The notes under the pieces: generated by a model | Told to the model about the DNA's origin: nothing | The model's database searches: none | The model's input: the letters and a program-made list of their open reading frames with translations, nothing else | In this document: positions 25,677 to 37,156 of the stretch, piece after piece | Numbering within the stretch: the stretch's first letter is position 1 | How the letters are laid out: each line of letters starts with the position of its first letter | Assembly (NCBI GenBank): GCA_021464415.1 | Contig: CM038466.1 | Coordinates: forward strand, 29,790,833 to 29,854,832 | Direction: 5' to 3' | Source of the DNA: Lonicera japonica | Lineage: Eukaryota; Streptophyta; Magnoliopsida; Dipsacales; Caprifoliaceae | Length of the DNA: 64,000 bases | Made by a program: the position numbers and the translations under genes

Positions 25677-26943
25677 TGATTTAAGTGGAATTTTTATAAT
25701 TAAATTTATCGTTGCTTAATTCCACACTTAAATGCAATAAAAACCCTACTTTATGTAAAACAATTAAATTAGTATAGCGTATAAGTAGGGGTCAATCCAA
25801 ATCCAAGCTAATTCCTTAAATGTAGGAGAGTTTGTCTAAATCCAATATTTTAGGAATAAAATTAAAACAGTTTTTAAATTTTGATTTTGAAATTATCTAA
25901 ACTAAGAAACTAAACTAATTAAATTAAATCAAGAAGCAAGTAATCAATAATAGGAAGTCCCAAGGAAAAAGAATCCACCACCATGGATATAAACAAAAAA
26001 GTATTAATTATATTTTTAACATTCATCCCTACTATATAAACAAATTCAAAATCACCATCATTCTTTCTTTAAAACTAATGTAAATAAAAATAGGCATCGC
26101 CTGTATCCCCAAATTGGTGATCACAAGAGATCCTTCCTTTATTTTAAAAACAACTAAAGTACTAGAAAGAAAACACACGTTATAATAATGGTAATTTTAA
26201 AATCTATTTTAATTCGGGACGAATAATTAAAAATCAATTACATTAAGCCCATTACATCCATGGCGGTTTCATCCCTTTCCTTTGGGAGAGAGTTTAGCCA
26301 AGCATATTAAATAAAGAACATATTAAAATAAAATAATAATTCATTATTAAAATTAAAACTAAAGTACTTAAATACAAACTATAAAAAATTAGAAAGTTAG
26401 AAAGCGTCCCTGTTTGTGATGCTCGAACTAGCGTGTACCGCACGGCTTTACGCTGTCCACTTCTTCTCCTTCAATACTTCGACCGCACGGCAACTAGTAT
26501 ATGGATTTTCTCTCTCTAGAACTCTCTAATAATATCTATATTCTATCTATTTTTCCTATCTATTTTCTCTATATTTTTTTTCTATATCTTTAGGTGTAGA
26601 GAATGGGTCTATATATAGGAATAAGAAATAGAAGTTTACAAGGTTTAGGAAACTAGAATTGTAGAGAAAATAAAAACTTTGAGATCAATTAGGATTCTAA
26701 TTAAGAGAGAGAATAAGGAGTTATATTCAAATTAGGAGAGAATATTGAATTGGAATATTCTTTCTTCTTTATCTTCTTTTTGATCTTCAGTAGACTTCTT
26801 CCACCTTTTTAGGCTTTTTATTATAATTTTCTTCTTTCCTACAAAAAGACAAAATAAATATTAATCCTCCATAATTTAAGCATTAATTATATACTAACAA
26901 AATATTATTTGCGGGTTTAATTAACAATTTTGGGCACTTATCA
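25677..26943 (-). repeat. Athila 5' LTR
   Basis: 1267 bp, starts TGATAAGTGCCC (minus strand) at 26943 and ends TTAAATCA at 25677. It should hold the element's promoter. Confidence 0.95.
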
Positions 26944-27286
26944 GTTGTGTGAGAGAATAGGGTGCTATTAAGTTGACATTGAAGTAGACTCTTTAGTGCT
27001 AGTGAATATTCTGTTGAAGAAGAGTAAGTGCCTGTGGGTGATTCAGCTGGAAATTAAGAAGTTCTGTGAAAAGCTTACCAAAATTGATTATTTCATTGTG
27101 CATATATACCGAGAGATTAATATGGGGGCTGATTTTTTATCTAATATAGGTTGTAGGGAGGTGAAAGGATGTCCCTAGATTATTAAAAGGTATTCTCAAA
27201 ATTGACCAGGGAGATATTCCCTATATCAGATGTAAATAATTGTTGTTCTTTATAAAATTTAGTGGGATTTTCCTCTTTGAAAAAAA
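26944..27286 (+). pseudogene. LINE 3' fragment: RNase H-like C-terminus, 3' UTR and poly-A tail
   Basis: Continues the frame from 15313-15335. An RVT_3/RNase H-like segment contains DSLVLVN and ends in GADFLSNIGC near 27155, as in plant LINE ORF2 C-termini. One stop (TAA near 26970) interrupts it. About 110 bp of 3' UTR and an A tail (27280-27288) follow. A 13-bp target duplication with one mismatch, AAGTCAAATGTGC / AAGTCAAGTGTGC, brackets the whole LINE (15300-15312, 27287-27299). Confidence 0.8.
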
Positions 27287-27299
27287 AAGTCAAGTGTGC

Positions 27300-28636
27300 A
27301 CACCGATCGAGATCTAAAGCCCCTAAGGCTAGGGTATGCAGCCCCCAAAGTTGGGTCCCCCCATGGACTACCTAGATGTGCAAGGTATGCCGCCTTAGCG
27401 GGGTCCCCCTAACTGGACCATATCTGAATGTATATCGTCAACCCAGTATCAACTAGTGTTTAGCTATCAGTATAACAAATCAGTAACCAACTGAACACAT
27501 ATATCCAAACTAGTACATATATGATTCACATGATATTAGGTTCAAATCTTGCATACAATCTCATTTCCAAACCATAACAATACATACATAATTATACAAG
27601 GGGGTATACACATATACGCGCTACCAGTTCATACTTGGGGCTTGCAATATTTCAACATATAATGGAGTTCTTAAGTATAAACATGAAATCATATTGAAAA
27701 CATGAATAAAGTAATGAAACTAGCCACAAATCTTAGCTCAATACTCTATGAATGTGTGTGTCAACAATTATATAAAGAAACCCCCCCCCCCAATTTGTTA
27801 TAAAAAGGAAGATGAAACACATAATTACTTGAAATCAATTTTAAATACTAGTATTCATACCTCAATCAAGCTATTCTCTGAAGCTATGAGCGGTGGATCG
27901 AGTCGTAGTCCGACAAATTAAGAAATCCTCAAATCAAAACTAGAAACCCTTATTAATAGAGAAAGGAAATTGAGGAGGAAGATGATGATGGTAATGGTGA
28001 TCTTGTATGGATAAGAACTATAGAGACACACACAAGAATCTCCCTCAAACTTGCTTTCTCTACCTTTCTAGCTATCTCTCCAAAAAAATGGAAATAAAAG
28101 GAGAAAGAAGGAAAGGAAGAAGATGAATGTCGAATGGGGAGAAAAGGGGGTTAAAGACCAGCTGGTGTAGCTTTGATCTATCAGAGCTACCTCTGATCGA
28201 TCAGAGGGCACCTACCAGAAGCCCCTCATTTTTTCAGCAAAAATCTTGCTTTTCGCAGCCCTTTTCGACCCCCGAAACGCTTTCGATTCGACTCGGCCTC
28301 GAAACGAAAGTTGTAAAAGGCAACAAATTAAAGCTATAGGAACTTATGGAAGTCAATTCAGGTTTGAAATGGAGAAGTTATGAATGTCCAAAGTTGGCAA
28401 AAAATTATAAATCGCATAAAGGCAATTTACGCGTCTAACGCGACGAATGGGGTTCAGATCACTCGGAATGCTTAACGACTGCCCATGAAAGTTTAAATAT
28501 ATACATATAACATATAGAAAAGTATAAATCATGCGGATATCCAGAAATCAAGAATTTCGGCATCCAAAACAAAATTTTCGCAATGATTGGAATATAACTC
28601 GTGGGAAACATTCTAAACTAAAAATGGGGTATTACA
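27300..28636 (-). repeat. Chromovirus (Tekay/del-type) 3' LTR, proximal part
   Basis: Minus-strand LTR starting TGTAATACCCC at 28636, directly after the polypurine tract AAGGAGGGGAGATT (28637-28650). It is joined across the LINE/Athila nest with 14411-15312 to give an LTR of about 2.2 kb. A C10-11 homopolymer lies at about 27781. No genes. Confidence 0.8.
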
Positions 28637-30619
28637 AATCTCCCCTCCTTGGGAAATTTCGTCCACGAAATAGTAAAGAGGGTGTAGAATTACCTCATTG
28701 GAGTAAATGTGGGTACTTGGCTTGAATTTTTGACTCAAGCTCCCAAGTAGCTTCTTCCACCCCATGATGAAGCCAAATCACTTTTAGAAGTGAAATGACC
28801 CTATTACGAAGGACTTGTTCTTTTCAATCTACTATGGCTATCGATTGTGTCAGATAAGATAAATCTTCATTAACCTCGACTTCTTCCACTGGAACCACAT
28901 GTGATGGATCAAGGACATATTTTCGAAACATAGATACATGGAACACATCATGAATTCGTTGAAGTTGAGGCGGTAATACTAGTCGATTACGAAACAAAAC
29001 TGACACGTTGAAGGACTTTGAATGGCCTTATGTATCTCGAGGCTAACTTGCCTTTGTTACCAAAGAGGACCATGCCATGACGAGGTTTGACCTTAAGAAA
29101 CACATAGTTTCCTACTTCAAATTCAAGTGGTCGCATTCTCTTGTCAGCATAACTCTTTTGTCGGCTCTGGGCTATCATTAGTCGTTGTTTGATGAGTTTA
29201 ACATTCTATGTAATATCTTGTACTAATTGTGGCCCTAGAATTGATGCTTCTCCTACCTCAATCCAGCAAATGGGTGATTTACACAGCCTTCCATATAGTG
29301 CCTCGAATGGAGCCATACCAATACAGGCTTGATAACTATTATTATGTGCAAACTCAGCAAGCGATAGATTTTCGTCCCAATTTCCATGGAAATCTAGAAC
29401 ACAGGCCCGTAACATATCTTCAAGAATTTGGATCGTTCGCTCGGACTGTCCATCAGTCTGTGGATGAAAAGTTGTACTAAAAACCAGTCTCGTGCCTAAC
29501 AAACGTTGGAGTGCTTCCCAGAAGCGAGAGGTAAACCTGGAATCTTGGTCAGACACAATCAAAACTAGAATGCCATGGAGTCGAATGATTTCATTGACGT
29601 ACAACCTAGCTAGCTTCTCAAGAGAATCGATTTCCCGGATTGGTAAAAAATTAGCTAACTTAGTGAGTCAATCTATAATGACCCAAACTGCATTGTGCTT
29701 CCACTGCGTACTCGGTAGACCTGTAAGAAAATCCATTGTGATATTCTCCCACTTCCATTCTGGGATTGGAAATGGTTGAAGTTGACCCGCTGGCCTCTGG
29801 TGTTTGGCCTTTATCTTTTGGAATGAGAAACAATGAAAAATAAATTGGGCTATATCTCACTTCATACCTTGCCACCAATAGGTACGATTTAAGTCTCGAT
29901 ACATTTTAGTGCCACCTGGATGAATATAAAACCTTAAATTATGAGCCTTGGCTAGAATGGCTTCCTTGAGCTTGCTGTCAAGCTTTGGTACTACTAGTTT
30001 CCCCTTATATCTTAAACCACCGTCGACACCCAAGGTAAAGTCTTCTATTGCGGCTCCAGATTGTAGTTGATCTCGGTATTTTACTAATTCTTAATCATAC
30101 CATTGGCTCTCAATCACTCGGTTCAACATCAACGATTTGGATACGAGATTGGAAAAGAATGCCATATTTCCAGTGTGACGAACACTAGGTTGTACCGTTG
30201 GAGTCCTTCCATGAGCTTCCACTCACAGCATCTTAAGGCTAAAGCTGATCCTTGTATCTTACGGCTTAGAGCGTCGGGAATTACATTTGCCTTGCTTGGG
30301 TGGTATTGAAGGGTGAAATCGTAGTGTTTGAGGTACTCTATCCAACGGTGTTTCTTAAAATCAAATCTCGCTGGGAGAAGATGTACTTAAGGCTCTTATG
30401 ATCTAAAAAACCTCGAATTTCTCGCCATAGAGGTAATGACGCCAAATCTTTAATACAAAAACTACTGCGGCCAACTCTAAGTCGTGTGTGGGGTAATTTC
30501 TCTCATGATTCTTCAACTAACGAGAGGCATAAACAATAACGTACTTTAATTGCATTAGGACGCACCCAAGTCCTGAGCGAGATGCATCGCAATATATCAC
30601 GTATTCCAAACCCTTTTCG
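28637..30619 (-). pseudogene. Chromovirus (Tekay/del) pol 3' part: RNase H, integrase, chromodomain
   Basis: On the minus strand: start of RNase H with CDASRSGLG near 30590-30560, then degraded RNase H and integrase N-terminus, then a 132-codon integrase core (29604-29206) with SDQDSRF and HPQTDGQSE, then the integrase C-terminus (29178-28824) and a chromodomain-like end (about 28830-28700, GVEEATWE). Several stops and frame changes show it is dead. Everything upstream (rest of RNase H, RT, protease, gag, 5' LTR) is missing, because a Tat-type LTR begins abruptly at 30620. Confidence 0.9.
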
Positions 30620-32147
30620 TGTAGACACACCCTCTAATGAGTGTGTCCATATGACACACACCTGTGTGTGTCATGAGGACACAAGCCTAAAGGCTTGTTT
30701 CCGTGAACAAACCCCTCCTAGCCCATTTTTTTCATTTTTTTGTGTATGGATACTTCTCGACCTCTTAAAATCATGAATTTTTGTGGAGAGATAGGAAATG
30801 ATACAAGGAATAACATACTAAAAAATCAATTCGATCCGACGGTTGGATCTCCGGGAATTCCAAAAACCAGAAATTCAGCTCAGGAAGTCAAACGGAGGCC
30901 TTCCCAATGTCCAAAATTTCTGAAATTTGGTCATTAGATAGGTCTTAACATGGGTAATAACATGTTAAAAAATCATATTAATCCAATGTTTTGTTTGCCC
31001 AAAATTGCAAAAATTGTCACACATTAAGTCAGGGGTTTGTCCGTGGATACAAGCACTCTAAGCAGTGTCGCCCAGACACACCCTTTGTCCACGGACAAAC
31101 ACTTCCAGGCCCAGCCCATTAACTATTCTATAGCTATAAATACACCTGCACTAACTCTATTTGAGGCATCAAACAGTTCTGGGACTTTGGGAACATTGCT
31201 CTAAAATAGTGTTTTACTATTTTTTGGGCTCTCAGGTATTTTTTGTCTCAATTCGGCTTTAATTTTTTATCTATCTTTATTTTATCAGTTATAATTGATC
31301 AATCGCATGTAAAAGTTGTTATTTATCTCAAAATCAATCCAGATTTCCTATTTAAACCCTATTTTCAAAACCAAAGGCGTAGAATGAGCTAAAACCATTT
31401 TTAAACATATTTTTATCAATTAATCTCAGTTTTATCAGTCTCGGTTTACGAAGGAATCAGTACACATTTGTACTTGGTTTAATCTATAAATCGCGGTGCT
31501 TACTTAAATATCCAATATAAGAGTACTGGATTTGTCAATGCCGGTTTAAATTATTAAACTGTGGTATACTATTGACAAACGAATCTCAAAAATTGCCGGA
31601 TATCCGATTTCAAATCAAATTAGCTTCCAAAAAGCCCTAAATCTTTCCAAAAACACTTGTTTTGATATTTATTATTATAAAGATCATTTTTTCAAATCAC
31701 ACACACACACCGATTTCTGAAATCAAAAGGCGAAATACGAAGCACGTGGTTTTCATTCTCACCCGAAAATCCCCTTTTTCCTAAAATTATGGACCAATAC
31801 ATGATAACATAAATAAGCATACGATTGCTCGATTATAATTCCACGCATATCCTACTTAGAGACTGAAAGGGAGAATTGGGTGCCTAATACCTTCCCGATT
31901 CTTAACTTAATCCGCGAACCTTCTGATCAACTGGTTTCACATTAATTGTATTTAAGATGTCGTTTAATTCATAAATGTTCCTCTTTTACACAGACTTTTG
32001 TTTGTTTAGTAAAACAAACTGGTGACTGATTCCTTTGCAAATCGTCACATTTTCTCTATAATAAAACGATCCGTTTTTCAAAATTAAACCGAGAAATCGG
32101 AAGAATCGCCGCCGAGGGGGCCGGCGTCGAAAGCGCGGGTTCTCACA
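30620..32147 (+). repeat. Lone Tat-type LTR
   Basis: 1528 bp, starts TGTAGACAC and ends GGTTCTCACA, like the Tat LTR at 37157 (TGTAGACAC to GATTCTCACA) and of similar length. A TATA box (CTATAAATAC) lies at about 31134. No PBS follows on the right, and left and right flanks (TTTCG / ATTGT) give no target duplication. It is therefore not a simple solo LTR; a deletion or ectopic recombination joined it to the truncated chromovirus on the left. Confidence 0.8.
30644..31143 (+). promoter_or_regulatory. TGTC...GACA dyads and TATA box of the lone Tat LTR
   Basis: Dyads with half-sites TGTC and GACA: TGTCCATATGACA (30644), TGTCATGAGGACA (30669), TGTCGCCCAGACA (31066) and TGTCCACGGACA (31086), the last 36 bp before the TATA box at 31134. 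Half-sites match the palindromes in the Tat element at 37157-56242, but the cores differ. Confidence 0.55.
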
Positions 32148-33944
32148 ATTGTACATAGTTTTCATTTAGAATTGTATTAGAATTTCAAGTTTATTTGGCT
32201 AATTTGTAGAATTAATTTAAAATTCCTGAGAGGCAATGGGTTTAAAGGTCGTTAGGCCTCACTAATCCCCTCCACCCACTGCTAGAGATCAAACAATGAG
32301 TAGTGGTGGCATCAAAGAAAGTAAAGAAATTTGGTTTAATATATTGTTAACAAATTATGATTAAAATTGGAATCATGTGAATAAGTCATTAAAAACTTTC
32401 CTTTCCCTCCCAAAATTGGAAGAAAATAAAATAAATAAATAAGAGGAGATTTACAATTCCTCCCATTCCCTCTTTTTCTTTTGCATTCTCCCTCATTAAT
32501 TTATCTGGTGAAATGTAATCAAGTTCCTACACTGCAATAGTTCGATTTCCACTGAAAACACTTATAACCAGGGACAAACAATTTTTTGGGCGGGAATTAA
32601 TCATATCCCAATACGGATGTACAGATACTTGGTTATCAAGACAAAAATAAAAATAAAATAAAATAAAAAATTCATCATAAATGTGGAAAAATATCCCAAA
32701 AATAAAAAAGAAATTGTTAAATTATTACAAAAGATCCTATTAAACTGTTAAAATAATCATTTATACTGACAATATTTGTATTTGGCAAATGTTAGTGACA
32801 CGTCCCCTTTTTAATTAGGGCAAATCTATAGATTAAAAAAAATTAATAATTTACCATCTTCTTTTTATCATTTGTAATGGCATATCACTTATTAAAAAAA
32901 CAAAAACAAAAACAAAAACAAAAACAGAAAACGTAAAAAAAAATTATTCATCTTCTGCTTATCATTGTTTCACCTTCTCCTTCCCTTGTACGTTGCTTCT
33001 CTCTCCTTTCCATCTAATTTGTGAATAATATATTTTTTTCCGTTAGTGAAATGAAATGTATATTAGTAATATTGAACTTTTACTTAGTATTTTACTAATT
33101 TTATGCCTTTTCAATTTATCTTCGTTAACTTATATTATAATACTTGTACTATATAATAACACTAGTTTAATTTGTAACCCTGCGTAATACGTATACGCTT
33201 TATAGTTAATATGAAAATATATTTTAAATTGTAAAACATGTATTATTTATATAGCTTTTATTGTTCTAATGTTTTATTTTATTATGACATACCTTTTTCC
33301 TATCAACCATTTTTCTAGATAAAATTGTAATCTGGCTAGAATGATGAGAAGTCACTAATAGCCTATGCTAAATATAGGCTGCAGAATTGCACTAGTTTCA
33401 AAATAATCTAGTGAAAATTCTTTCAAATTCTCTACTTTTCTCATAATAAGATAAATTATTTATGTAGATATGTAATGAAAGTTTATGATTCTAGGAGCAA
33501 ATTTGCGGCAAAGTTAATAATTTCTCTCCATTGAAACGTATTCATTAATAATAATTATATTAAAATTTTCCCTAAATTTACATTTTGATTCATCAAAATA
33601 CTGAAACAATTTTATATTTATAAATATACTATTACCTTTTTTTTATTCTGAATGGAGAAGTGAGGATAGTTATATATATGTACATGCTATTATTTTTTTA
33701 TATTTTTTTTTCTGAATGGAGAAGTGAGGATAGTTATATATATGTATATACTATTATTTTTTTATATTCTATACAGAGAAATAAAATAAGGAAAAATTAG
33801 TGAAAACAAACCTTACATAAAAAACAAAATTGTCAAACCCAAAAATATGGTTGAAGGGACGAAGAGAGATGCGGGATATTGAAAAATTGGGCTTGAATGA
33901 AAAAACAATTAGCAAAAGAATCAGGGAATAATATTTTTGTAAAT
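32148..33944. other. AT-rich intergenic DNA
   Basis: No gene recognised. It contains A-rich and simple-sequence stretches (for example a repeated AAAAAC near 32900) and a 64-bp tandem duplication described separately. Confidence 0.5.
33647..33774. repeat. 64-bp tandem duplication
   Basis: TCTGAATGGAGAAGTGAGGA followed by a TA-rich tract occurs at 33647 and again at 33711. Two copies, nearly identical. Confidence 0.85.
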
Positions 33945-34369
33945 TAAGGACCTATATTTGACCAAACTCTAAAAGGAGTGCAAACTTAACTTTGCAATAA
34001 ATTTTTAAATTGTATTTTTTTTATTGAATCATGCAAAATTAAGTTTGCACGACATGTTTTTAGCATATTATTATAAATAAGTATTTAATTGCGAGCGCTT
34101 TAGAATAATTTTACCAAATTACATATTCAAAACCTATTTATTAATAAAATGCAAAAAATAGTTTTTTTCGGAGTTATGCAAAGTTAAGTTTGCACTCCTT
34201 ATTTTTTTTAAATATTACTATGCATTTGTATTTATTTGACATTATTTTAAAATTTTATGAATGAAACATAAGAATATAATTATTAAAAAAATAAACACAT
34301 CATGCAAAACAAATTTGCATTAATTTTTTTTTATTGCAAAGTTAAGTTTGCACTTGGCCAAAGTCCTTA
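33945..34369. mobile_element. Possible MITE with inverted-repeat ends
   Basis: Ends are inverted: AGGACC...GTGCAAACTTAACTTTGCA on the left (about 33948-34000) and TGCAAAGTTAAGTTTGCAC...GTCCT on the right (about 34335-34367), with TA on each side. The same ~19-bp motif also occurs twice inside (near 34033 and 34176) and a degraded form lies near 34303. About 425 bp, no coding. The superfamily is uncertain; TA flanks would fit a mariner-type MITE. Confidence 0.45.
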
Positions 34370-36700
34370 TTTTAAAACACAATTGATAAACAAGCCCTTA
34401 TTTTTAACAAATATTATTCATTAATTTTTTTGCAAAAAAATTTGTCAGACAAGACATTTTACCTTATTTTCAAGCTAACGAAAAAGTTGAAGGGATAGAA
34501 TAGTTAAAAGTCATTTTTGGAGGTAATTTTTTATTTTAAAAAAAATAGTACACTTGTTGGAGGAAATCGGATAAAATGAGAGAGAAAAGAAACTTTGAGG
34601 GAGAGAGAGAGAGAGGGGACACGATTAATTGAGGGAGAGACACATGTCAAAAAATTATGAAGTTCTATCATTATTAGTACTACTAGTTTGCAACCCATAC
34701 GATGTGCGGGTGCTTTTAAATCTTGATCTGTAGTACGATGCATAGTTTTATTTTATAAATGTTAATTCCAAGGGTCTCAACAATAATCTGACGTAAATGA
34801 AGAGAAAAAAAAGATAAGCATAGAGTTCAAAATATATCCTAATTCAAGAACTGTGGTAATTATACAGTTTGTATGCACCTTGTGTTGAAGGTTCAACTCA
34901 TTGCCTACTGCTGTAAATCATACACATACGTATATAAATTTTATACTAAAATAAAACAGCAAGCATATATAAATATATGTACAACAAATCAGTTTTTATA
35001 ACATATATAATACCAAAAGAACTTCAAGTTTTACTTCTTTTACTTGAAAGATATTAGGGGGGAATTTTACTACCCGTTGTACTGCGAGTGTATCTTTCTA
35101 CCGAAAAGATTGAAAGGATGTGAAAGATACAAAGTTGAAAAATGCAAGTCACTGATTAATTATGCAAAGAGTGTTTAAATTACAGCTTCTTATGTCATTC
35201 TCGATCATGTAAATCTATACACACTTTTTAGTATGAGATTTACTCCATGTGATGTCTAAACGAATAAAATGCAATATAATAATTTACTACAAATATTTTT
35301 TTTCAAATACCCATACATCTAGTAAGAAAAACTTGCAATATTATCAGTTGCAATAAAAAAAAGAAAAGAAAAAAGAAAAGAGAAACGTGTAAGAAATAGC
35401 CAATACTATATATGTTCATGTGATAACTCATTAAAAGCTTGGCCAAAAGATTCCCACATGAATTCCTTCGACTATAACCGTAGCAGAGTCCATTAATAAT
35501 ATAATTATTATTTAAATCCACGTAGCACTAATTACATGAACTTGTAGATATCAAAAAACATAACATTGATCCAAGCAAAATCAAGTATGAATTCAATTGA
35601 AGAATTTCAGAAAACAGTTTTAAAGAGTAAGAAGAATAATGAAATTCGATTACTAGGCATAAACCATGCATCACCAAGAGAAATATAAAACATAAGATAG
35701 AAATAGGTTTCCTTCGAAAGAATATATTCAAATGGATTGCAAGAATGCTAAACCAGATGAGTTTTGCACCTAGTCGATCTGCGAAAATTCAAAAACCAAA
35801 ATTTGAATTTAAACATATATTTTAGTATTAAATAAAGTACGAATTGGAAAAGAATAAAAAATCCAGCCATGGGTGATGGATCAAACAAAGACAGGGAAAT
35901 AGAAGAAGATGTGGTGGAGGCAAGACTTGGTGCCAAGGGAGGCAAAGTTCAACTTTGATACACGGTTCTATAGGATCTTATTTGATATTATAGCATTTCA
36001 AAATAAGGTTTAAAAACATAGTTTAAATATTACAATATATCTATAGAAAGTGCTAAAATACTCTTATAGAGTGTACAACTATAAGTTCATGATATTGTAA
36101 TTTAAGGTGGGGCAACAAAATACAATCAATTCATAATTAGCTTATTTTAAAAACTCTTCTTGTAGGTCATATATAAAACATAATCTTAACAAAAAATAAA
36201 AAAATTAAAGTATATGCTTAACAAATGCACAAAAGACATAAAATTTCAAAGAAATTGTCTTAGACATCCAAGGAAGGATTGAAGCACGGCTCTTTTCTCA
36301 TCGAACATTTAAAAGAACTACTAATTAATTTACACCTAAAACATATTGTTTCCCAAATTTTGTATTAGGGCTGAAGTCGAAACATTCAAATAACTAAAAC
36401 ATCGCCATAGAGGAGAGAAGATAAAACTATAGGTAGGAGATAGTGAGATTTTAGCGCCATACTTGATAATTGTCAAAATTATGAAATTATTCTATTAATT
36501 AGACAAAAGAAATTACCACATTCAGTTGTAGGAGTGGAGGGAGGGTGTGTAAAACGCAGCGCAATTATAATGCAGGGAAAGGAAGAAGAAAATTGCAAGT
36601 GTACACCCACACAGTTTTTACCCATATATAGCCGTTACATTTTCTGACCATTGATTGTGTATCAATGATAGAAATTAGAAGGAGGAGGAAACACCGGAGA
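34370..36700. other. AT-rich intergenic DNA
   Basis: No gene, RNA or element recognised. A short (GA)n tract lies near 34595-34615. Small open frames on both strands have no supporting motif. Confidence 0.5.
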
Positions 36701-37156
36701 TGTGACGCCCCAAATCCCGTTCTGAGATTTTCACCCCCGGACTCGGTTAATCACGGATGTTGTGCGTAACGGCGAGTTTAAATATGGAAAATCACAACTT
36801 TTAAAAACTTTTTCTTAAATAAAATGTGATCTTTAGAAAGTCCCATTTTGGAAATCTCGGCATGTGGAGTTTATTTTATTAACAAACCGCCTGCAAAGTT
36901 TAAAACAATTTGACACTAATAGTCACATTCAACAACAGTTTCAAATCCACTCCACATATATAAAAACCATTTATGCAAATCCAATATCCATCACCCAAAA
37001 TAGTTTTAAAGTCCATACATACAATTAATTTAACATAACAAAATATTATACAAAATGGTCCTTTGTCTAAGGACCAGGAGGTTCTATGGGCATTAAAGGC
37101 TTCTAAATGGATACACCACGCTTCAATCCCCGAAGCCTGTCCTGTAAAACTGTTAG
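36701..37156. repeat. Chromovirus-type solo LTR, left part
   Basis: Begins TGTGACGCCCCAAATCCC. It continues at 56248 after the Tat insertion and ends GGGATATTACA at 59265, giving about 3.5 kb in all. Flanks GGAGA (36696-36700) and AGAGA (59266-59270) give a 4/5 target duplication. The ends match the Tekay-type LTR at 14411-28636 in style. GTTAG (37152-37156) is the Tat target duplication. Confidence 0.75.

Larger units (their letters stand above)
15336..26943 (-). mobile_element. Full-length Athila-lineage Ty3/gypsy retrotransposon
   Basis: 11.6 kb on the minus strand with two 1267-bp LTRs in which I found no difference by eye. A perfect 5-bp target duplication GTTGT flanks it (15331-15335, 26944-26948). 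The PBS is TGGCGCCGTTGCCGA (tRNA-Asp type), as in Athila elements. A G-rich polypurine tract precedes the 3' LTR, and one uninterrupted 1848-codon gag-pol frame lies between. It looks recent and potentially autonomous. No env-like frame lies between pol and the 3' LTR. It is nested in a LINE, which is nested in a chromovirus LTR. Confidence 0.95.

Noticed and set aside
28531..28725. Plus-strand frame over the chromovirus LTR/polypurine junction
   Set aside because: It crosses the LTR border and is antisense to pol; no coding evidence.
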